A DNA stretch of 64,000 nucleotides from Acetobacter farinalis (GTDB lineage Bacteria > Pseudomonadota > Alphaproteobacteria > Acetobacterales > Acetobacteraceae), in NCBI RefSeq assembly GCF_026240015.1, contig NZ_JAPIUX010000006.1, positions 34,810 through 98,809 of the forward strand, given 5' to 3'. Positions 59,354 to 64,000 of this stretch are shown here, in pieces. Both the position numbers and the translations under genes were made by a program. The notes below the pieces were generated by a model. That model did not search any database and had not been told where the DNA came from. It saw only the letters and a program-made list of their open reading frames with translations. How positions within the stretch are numbered: position 1 is the stretch's first letter; every line of letters starts with the position of its first letter.

Positions 59354-60439
59354 ATGACTGAGCCTGTACGCCGGATTATTCATATCGACATGGACGCCTT
59401 TTATGCGTCGGTCGAGCAGCGGGATAACCCGGCTTTGCGGGGGCGTCCTGTTGCTGTCGGCCGTTCGCAGGAACGCGGCGTGGTTGCGGCGGCAAGCTAT
59501 GAGGCCCGAACATTTGGCGTGCGCTCCGCCATGCCCTCCGTCGTTGCGCAACGGAAATGCCCGGAACTGATTTTCGTGCCCCCGCGCTTTGAGGTCTATC
59601 GCGCGGTTTCCGCACAGATTCATGCTATTTTCGCTCGCTATACGGCCCTTATCCAGCCCCTCTCTCTGGATGAGGCCTATCTGGATGTCACAGAGCCACT
59701 GCTGCCGCGCGACACGGCCACCGCCATCGCCAGGGAAATCCGCGCCGCCATCCGGGAGGAAACCGGGCTGACGGCCTCCGCGGGAATCTCCTACAACAAA
59801 TTTCTCGCCAAGCTGGCGTCAGACTACCGCAAGCCGGATGGCCAGTTCGTTCTCCCGCCCGGCGCGGGAGAGGCATTTGTCGCCGCACTTCCCATCAACA
59901 GCTTTCACGGCATTGGCCCCGCCACCGCGGCCCGCATGAACGCTCTGGGGATCTACACCGGGGCAGACCTGCGAGAGCAGACGCTGGACACCCTCGTGCG
60001 CCATTTCGGGAAAGCCGCGACGTTTTATTACGGAATTGCCCGCGGGGAAGACCCGCGCCCGGTCGAGCCGCACCGCCCCCGCAAATCCATCGGGAAAGAA
60101 ACGACCTACGAAACAGACCTGATCCGGGAGAACGATTTACAAAATGCCTTAGCCACACTGGCCGAAAGCGTATGGCACGCCTGTACCAGACGGCAACGTT
60201 CCGGCCGCACCGTAACATTAAAACTTCGCTATGTGAACTTCACTCAGCTCACACGCAGCCATTCCTTTACAGAGCCTGTACCCTCCGCTACTGCACTGGC
60301 CCATACGGCACACTTCCTGCTCCGGCCACTGCTACCGCTGCCAAAACCTGTGCGGCTGCTGGGCATTACAGTGTCGTCCCTGGCCTCCACTGAAGAGCAG
60401 ACTGCAGCCGAGCAGCTCTCGCTCCTCTCTCACTTTTAA
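59354..60439 (+). CDS. dinB: DNA polymerase IV (Y-family)
   Basis: DinB, 361 residues, an error-prone translesion polymerase. The catalytic palm has IIHIDMDAFYASVEQRDNP (first Asp) and the SLDEAYLDVTE block (second Asp, Glu); the thumb/finger and little-finger domains follow, and RKSIGKETTYETDL is the little-finger start. The C terminus (EEQTAAEQLSLLSHF) resembles the beta-clamp-binding region with QLSLL. No imuA/dnaE2 partners are adjacent. Normal length. Confidence 0.95.
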   Translation: MTEPVRRIIHIDMDAFYASVEQRDNPALRGRPVAVGRSQERGVVAAASYEARTFGVRSAMPSVVAQRKCPELIFVPPRFEVYRAVSAQIHAIFARYTALIQPLSLDEAYLDVTEPLLPRDTATAIAREIRAAIREETGLTASAGISYNKFLAKLASDYRKPDGQFVLPPGAGEAFVAALPINSFHGIGPATAARMNALGIYTGADLREQTLDTLVRHFGKAATFYYGIARGEDPRPVEPHRPRKSIGKETTYETDLIRENDLQNALATLAESVWHACTRRQRSGRTVTLKLRYVNFTQLTRSHSFTEPVPSATALAHTAHFLLRPLLPLPKPVRLLGITVSSLASTEEQTAAEQLSLLSHF

Positions 60440-60768
60440 GTGAAAAATGACAAAAATAACAATAATCACATGATAATCACTGTCTCATTCTGAATTTTTC
60501 CCTTACAGTTTTGAACATGAAAAATAAAAATAAAAAAACCCCAAAGCTGGAAATCAATAAAAAAACGCCTGGACGCTCGTCATACTTCACACTCTGATTG
60601 GAATGACTGGCTCCTGAAGCGCACGGCGCAGACTTCCCGTGAATTTGCGTTTTCTCCAGAAACAGAGTCTCCCGCCCCTTCAGCCCCTCCGGGGTGCTGA
60701 AACCGCAGGAAGCACGTGCCGGACCGCCTGAGGAAAAGTCTTTCCCTGCCCCCCGCAAGGAACCCTCA
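60440..60768. promoter_or_regulatory. Intergenic region and leader before ansP
   Basis: The first 130 bp are very A-rich. At 60679-60702 a strong hairpin occurs: TTCAGC and GCTGAA enclose an inner CCC/GGGG pairing. It lies about 70 nt before the ansP ATG and may be a leader structure or a terminator of a short transcript. AAGGAA precedes the ansP start. No gene seen. Confidence 0.45.
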
Positions 60769-62295
60769 ATGCTGCATACCGCCCCCCACCAGCCTGATGC
60801 CCCACCAGCCCCGTCCCTTACGGAAGAAGGCTACCATCGCGGGCTCGGCAAACGACAGATCCAGATGATCTCCATTGGCGGCGCCATTGGCACAGGTCTG
60901 TTTCTGGGGGCAGGTTCCCGGCTTCAGCAGGTCGGCCCGTCTCTGGCGCTGGTTTATCTGGTGTGCGGGATTTTTGCCTTCCTGATGCTGCGCGCCCTTG
61001 GCGAACTGGTCATGCACCGCCCCACCAGCGGCAGTTTTGTCTCTTACGCACGGGAATTTCTTGGCCCGAAAGCTTCTTTTGTGGCCGGGGCCATGGCGTT
61101 CTTCAACTGGGCCATGACAGGCATTGTCGATATTACCGCTGTAGCACTCTACATGCACTTCTGGGGCACCTTTGCCGTTGTGCCACAATGGGTTTTCGCG
61201 CTGTTCGCCCTGCTCCTCATCACCGGGATGAACATGATCGGCGTGCGCTGGTTTGGGGAGCTGGAATTCTGGTTCTCGCTCATCAAGGTGGCGGCTCTCG
61301 CCCTGTTTCTGGTGGTGGGCGCGGTTATTCTAGGCTTACGTATTCCGGTTGGCGGTGAGACCACCGGGCTCCACCTCATCACACAGAATGGCGGGCTGTT
61401 TCCCCACGGAATTCTACCCTCTCTGGTGCTCGTACAGGGCGTTATTTTCGCCTATTCGGCCATTGAACTGATCGGCACCGCCGCTGGTGAATGCCGGGAT
61501 GTCCACTCCGTACTGCCCAAAGCCATCAATGCCGTCATCTGGCGGATTGCCCTGTTTTACGTTGGCACCGTGACACTGCTGGTTCTGCTGCTGCCGTGGC
61601 ATGCCTATCACGCCGGCGTCAGCCCGTTCGTCACATTTTTCGAGCGTCTGGGCGTGCCGGGCATTGATACCGTCATGAATATCGTCGTGCTGACCGCTGC
61701 TCTCTCCAGCCTGAATTCAGGCCTGTATTCCACAGGCCGCGTTCTGCGCGCGCTGGCGCTGGACGGCTCCGCCCCGCGGTTTCTGACCTATATGAACGCC
61801 CGCTCCGTGCCTTCAGCCGCCATTCTCATGACAGTCTCCATCTATCTGGTGGGCGTGGTGCTGAATTATTTCCTGCCCACCCAGATTTTTGAAATTGTCC
61901 TGAATATGGCCTCTCTGGGCATCCTGAGCACATGGAGCTTCATTGTTCTGTGCCAGATCAAGCTCCGCAAGGCCATTAACCGGGGCGACCTGCCCGCCAC
62001 CTCATTCCCCATGCCGTGGGCGCCCGTCAGTTCCTGGCTGACACTGGCGTTCTTCGCCGGGGTTCTGGTCCTGATGGCTTTTGACTACCCCAACGGCACA
62101 TGGACCATCTGCTGCATTCCCCTTCTGGCGGTCCTGCTGACCATTGGCTGGAAACTTGCCCGCCATACGCCGGACGCTGATGCAACGCTGCCCCCGCCCA
62201 CCATGCCCTCCATCATGTTGACAGAAGATTTTCTGGAACATCCCATAAAACCCGGACCGGCTGACACCCCCCCAGCCACCCCGCGCAAGCCATGA
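60769..62295 (+). CDS. ansP: L-asparagine permease (AnsP-type amino acid permease)
   Basis: A 508-residue amino acid permease of the APC superfamily with about 12 membrane helices. It closely resembles E. coli AnsP throughout, for example EEGYHRGLGKRQIQMISIGGAIGTGLFLGAGSRLQ, FVSYAREFLGPKASFVAGAMAFFNWAMTGIVDITAVALYMHFWG, and the LITQNGGLFPHG and NIVVLTAALSSLNSGLYSTGRVLRA blocks. It imports asparagine with a proton. The start at 60769 has AAGGAA at 7-8 bp. The stop overlaps an ATG of the following frame by 4 bp. Confidence 0.9.
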   Translation: MLHTAPHQPDAPPAPSLTEEGYHRGLGKRQIQMISIGGAIGTGLFLGAGSRLQQVGPSLALVYLVCGIFAFLMLRALGELVMHRPTSGSFVSYAREFLGPKASFVAGAMAFFNWAMTGIVDITAVALYMHFWGTFAVVPQWVFALFALLLITGMNMIGVRWFGELEFWFSLIKVAALALFLVVGAVILGLRIPVGGETTGLHLITQNGGLFPHGILPSLVLVQGVIFAYSAIELIGTAAGECRDVHSVLPKAINAVIWRIALFYVGTVTLLVLLLPWHAYHAGVSPFVTFFERLGVPGIDTVMNIVVLTAALSSLNSGLYSTGRVLRALALDGSAPRFLTYMNARSVPSAAILMTVSIYLVGVVLNYFLPTQIFEIVLNMASLGILSTWSFIVLCQIKLRKAINRGDLPATSFPMPWAPVSSWLTLAFFAGVLVLMAFDYPNGTWTICCIPLLAVLLTIGWKLARHTPDADATLPPPTMPSIMLTEDFLEHPIKPGPADTPPATPRKP

Positions 62296-62336
62296 TGGCC
62301 CGGCTGGAGCGCAGCAGAAGGAGGTCGCTCACCGGA

Positions 62337-63338
62337 ATGCGGTCGGGCCATACCTTCCTTGCTCTCCTGCTGCTTATCGGATCACTGGGAGTCGCCAGAG
62401 GCGAAGATACCGGGAACAGTCTCGCTTCAGGGTCACAAGTGCCGGATGTCCCGAAACCTCAATGGTATACCGGCTCTCTGGTCTCCCCCTCGGGGGCGCT
62501 GTCCCAGAAAGGTGTTCTCGCGTGGTAGCCCTACATGATGTACAGCCAGCCCACCGGCTATCTGGACGCACTCGGCAACAGCCACCCCCTGCACCCACGC
62601 CAGCAGACTGTTACCAGCTTTACCCTCTATAAATATTCCATTCTGGATACGCTCAGCGTGCAGACGACGCCCTCCATCTCGTATGGCTGGAAACGGCACA
62701 ACGGCTCCACCAGCGGCCTGAAACTGGGAGATCTGCCCATTGATTTGATGTGGCGTTTTCTCAATGCACGGCCTGAGCGCTACATTCCGGCTCTCAGCCT
62801 GTTTGCCGGCGTCAGTATGCCGACCGGTGATTATTCCAGGCTGGGCCGCACGCAGGATGGTATTGGAACCGGGACCTATGTGTTCCGCGCCGCGCTCACG
62901 GAACAGTCCACCTATACTCTTCCGGGTCAGCACGAACTGCGTCTGCGCGTATGGGGCACCTTCCGCCGGGCTCTGACCACCGCCCGCCTGAGGGATGTCA
63001 CCAGCTATGGAACAGACACAGGCTTCCGCGGCAAAGGGCAACCCGGCATGTCCGGGCAAAGCGGCTTTTCTCTGGAATATGGTGTGAACCAGAAATGGGT
63101 TCTGGCCATGGATCTGGCGCGAGACTGGGCGAACGGCGCCCGTGTGCGGGGGTATGACGGCAAGGGAAAATCCGTCGACTTCACCAGAGCCTCAACGGGA
63201 GACTGGCTGATTGCCCCGGCAATAGAATATAGCTGGTCACCCCGGTTTGGCGTGATTGCCGGTGTCTCAGCCTATTTTGCAGGCCACAACACCGGCACCG
63301 TGATTTCCCCACAGATTGCTTTTAACAGTGTCTTCTGA
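62337..63338 (+). pseudogene. Outer-membrane/secreted protein gene interrupted by an in-frame TAG
   Basis: A signal peptide (MRSGHTFLALLLLIGSLGVARG) starts at 62337 after an AGGAGG site; the frame reads ...QKGVLAW then TAG at 62526-62528, and continues in the same frame for 270 codons (PYMMYSQPTGYLDALG...), ending in a C-terminal Phe (NSVF) like an outer-membrane barrel. The downstream half shows barrel-like alternation and no other lesion. Homologues in this type have Glu-Pro-Tyr at the break, so one G-to-T change (GAG to TAG) would explain it. It could also be suppressed or recoded, or be a sequencing error. Possible relation to the phenol-degradation MetA-type transporters (inference). Confidence 0.75.
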
Positions 63339-63373
63339 GCGTCAAACTACCCAAGAGGAACCGCGCCTGATTT

Positions 63374-63856
63374 TCAGCGAAGGGGGCGTTTTTCCTGGAA
63401 GCCGAAGCAAACATAATGGACAAACGGGCCGCGTTCGAATTCCGCCACATCCGGGTTCGCACGCAGATAGGCCTGGCTGTCAAACAGCGCGTTGGGGCTA
63501 CGGCCTTCCTGTGACCCATGATTCAGAAAATGTTCCGGAGGGTCCACACCGGCTTCCCGCACATCGGGATACATGTCGAGATACCAGCCACCATCGAAAA
63601 AAATGACCGACTGGGTTTCCTGTTTTTCCTGCATGGACGGCTGTGCTCCGTTGGTTTTCGTGGCCGGCAACGCAGCATTCGGCGTAACGTCCGGTTGGGT
63701 AGGATTTACGGCCCGAAGCTCTGCAACTGGTTCCGAAGCAAACCCCGCAGACTTTCTGGATGCCTGAGGCCGACGCGTGGCCTTCAGGTTCTCCATCAGT
63801 GTCGGTTTTTCCGCTTTGGCCGTTCTGGTTTGAACCTTGCGAACACGCGCACTCAT
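63374..63856 (-). CDS. NPDVA-repeat protein (glycan-associated repeat), unknown function
   Basis: A 160-residue protein. The first 90 residues are basic and low in complexity; residues about 85-155 hold two copies of the motif found in proteins linked to polysaccharide synthesis and S-layer-like surfaces: WYLDMYPDVREAGVDPPEHFLNHGSQEGRSPNALFD and YLRANPDVAEFERGPFVHYVCFGFQEKR. Normally such repeats are fused to glycosyltransferases; here they stand alone, so the gene may be a remnant or a stand-alone binding module. The start is chosen at 63856; a GTG at 63868 is possible. The end of an insertion sequence lies about 30 bp upstream. Confidence 0.65.
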   Translation of the reverse strand: MSARVRKVQTRTAKAEKPTLMENLKATRRPQASRKSAGFASEPVAELRAVNPTQPDVTPNAALPATKTNGAQPSMQEKQETQSVIFFDGGWYLDMYPDVREAGVDPPEHFLNHGSQEGRSPNALFDSQAYLRANPDVAEFERGPFVHYVCFGFQEKRPLR

Positions 63857-63885
63857 ATACCCACTCACACTGTTACAGCGTGTCG

Positions 63886-64000
63886 TCAGTTAAGCAGTAT
63901 GATGATTGAGGCGAACTGCACCGCAGCGAGGAAGGTTGATTTAAGCTTGTCGTAGCGGGTTGCGATCGCGCGGAACTGTTTGAGTTTATTGAAGAAGCGC
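63886..64000 (-). mobile_element. IS5-group transposase, C-terminal end (cut by window edge)
   Basis: Minus-strand translation from the window edge to a stop at 63886 gives RFFNKLKQFRAIATRYDKL followed by KSTFLAAVQFASIIILLN, the C-terminal end of IS5/IS427-group DDE transposases common in acetic acid bacteria. The body of the element lies outside. The terminal inverted repeat is probably within 63865-63885 but cannot be confirmed without the other end. It ends just before the start of the NPDVA-repeat gene. Confidence 0.75.

Overview
This 64 kb window is a GC-rich (visually near 60%) chromosomal stretch from an alphaproteobacterium, most likely an acetic acid bacterium (Acetobacteraceae, Acetobacter-like; the genus cannot be settled from sequence reading alone). 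The reasons are the alphaproteobacterial-type proteins (HisZ beside PurA, ChvI/ChvG, OlsB, a Fur without the CxxC zinc motif, class I DhnA-type aldolase, ZapA-6S RNA-FthC order), the AnsP-type permease, and an IS5-group transposase tail at the right edge. No prophage, CRISPR array, rRNA or tRNA gene was found; the content is almost entirely core housekeeping genes, with a few poorly characterised envelope genes between them.

Layout. 1-8.8 kb (minus strand): the 5' part of a PhoR-like kinase and phoB, then purA-hisZ, a HerA-like ATPase overlapping a BaiN/HI0933-type flavoprotein, and trpB-trpA. 9-15.4 kb (plus strand apart from tusA): corA, rho, convergent tusA, then fur overlapping olsB, and lnt. 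15.4-20.3 kb: an XRE regulator, a convergent DUF2076 gene and glyQ-glyS. 20.3-30.8 kb (minus strand): csaA, a 55-residue DUF1328 membrane protein, a secreted duplicated-domain protein, purH, trmB, metK, dapB and the chaperone set grpE-dnaK-dnaJ with an RpoH-like promoter. 31-35 kb: the chvI-chvG two-component system and rapZ, with a Rid-family gene between them on the other strand. 35-47.8 kb: an orphan sulfate-type binding protein, an alginate-export-family outer-membrane protein behind an AT-rich control region, algH/yqgE, ppk2, a DUF3465 gene, clpS-clpA, dacA, map and ggt. 47.8-52 kb: the divergent epmB/epmA pair for EF-P lysylation, two lipoproteins and DUF2501. 52-58.4 kb: an unknown gene-fba-thiE-like operon, a coiled-coil gene-zapA, a 6S RNA folded across the zapA/fthC junction, fthC, ymdB, and pyrD-HAD hydrolase. 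58.5-64 kb: an unknown gene behind a Fur-box-like palindrome, dinB, ansP, an outer-membrane gene cut by one amber codon, a short NPDVA-repeat protein and a transposase C-terminus.

How it works together. Several sets act in one pathway: the last two steps of tryptophan synthesis, purine synthesis (PurA and PurH are separated), histidine (HisZ), protein quality control (GrpE/DnaK/DnaJ and ClpS/ClpA), N-terminal Met removal (Map), glycyl-tRNA synthesis (GlyQS), EF-P modification (EpmA/EpmB), and envelope stress sensing (ChvG/ChvI). The points of most interest are a histidine-rich insert in the ChvG periplasmic sensor, the iron-box gene, the triple repeat before dinB, the amber-interrupted outer-membrane gene, the 6S RNA embedded in two coding regions, and the fur start arrangement. 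I did not find a clearly new multi-gene system.
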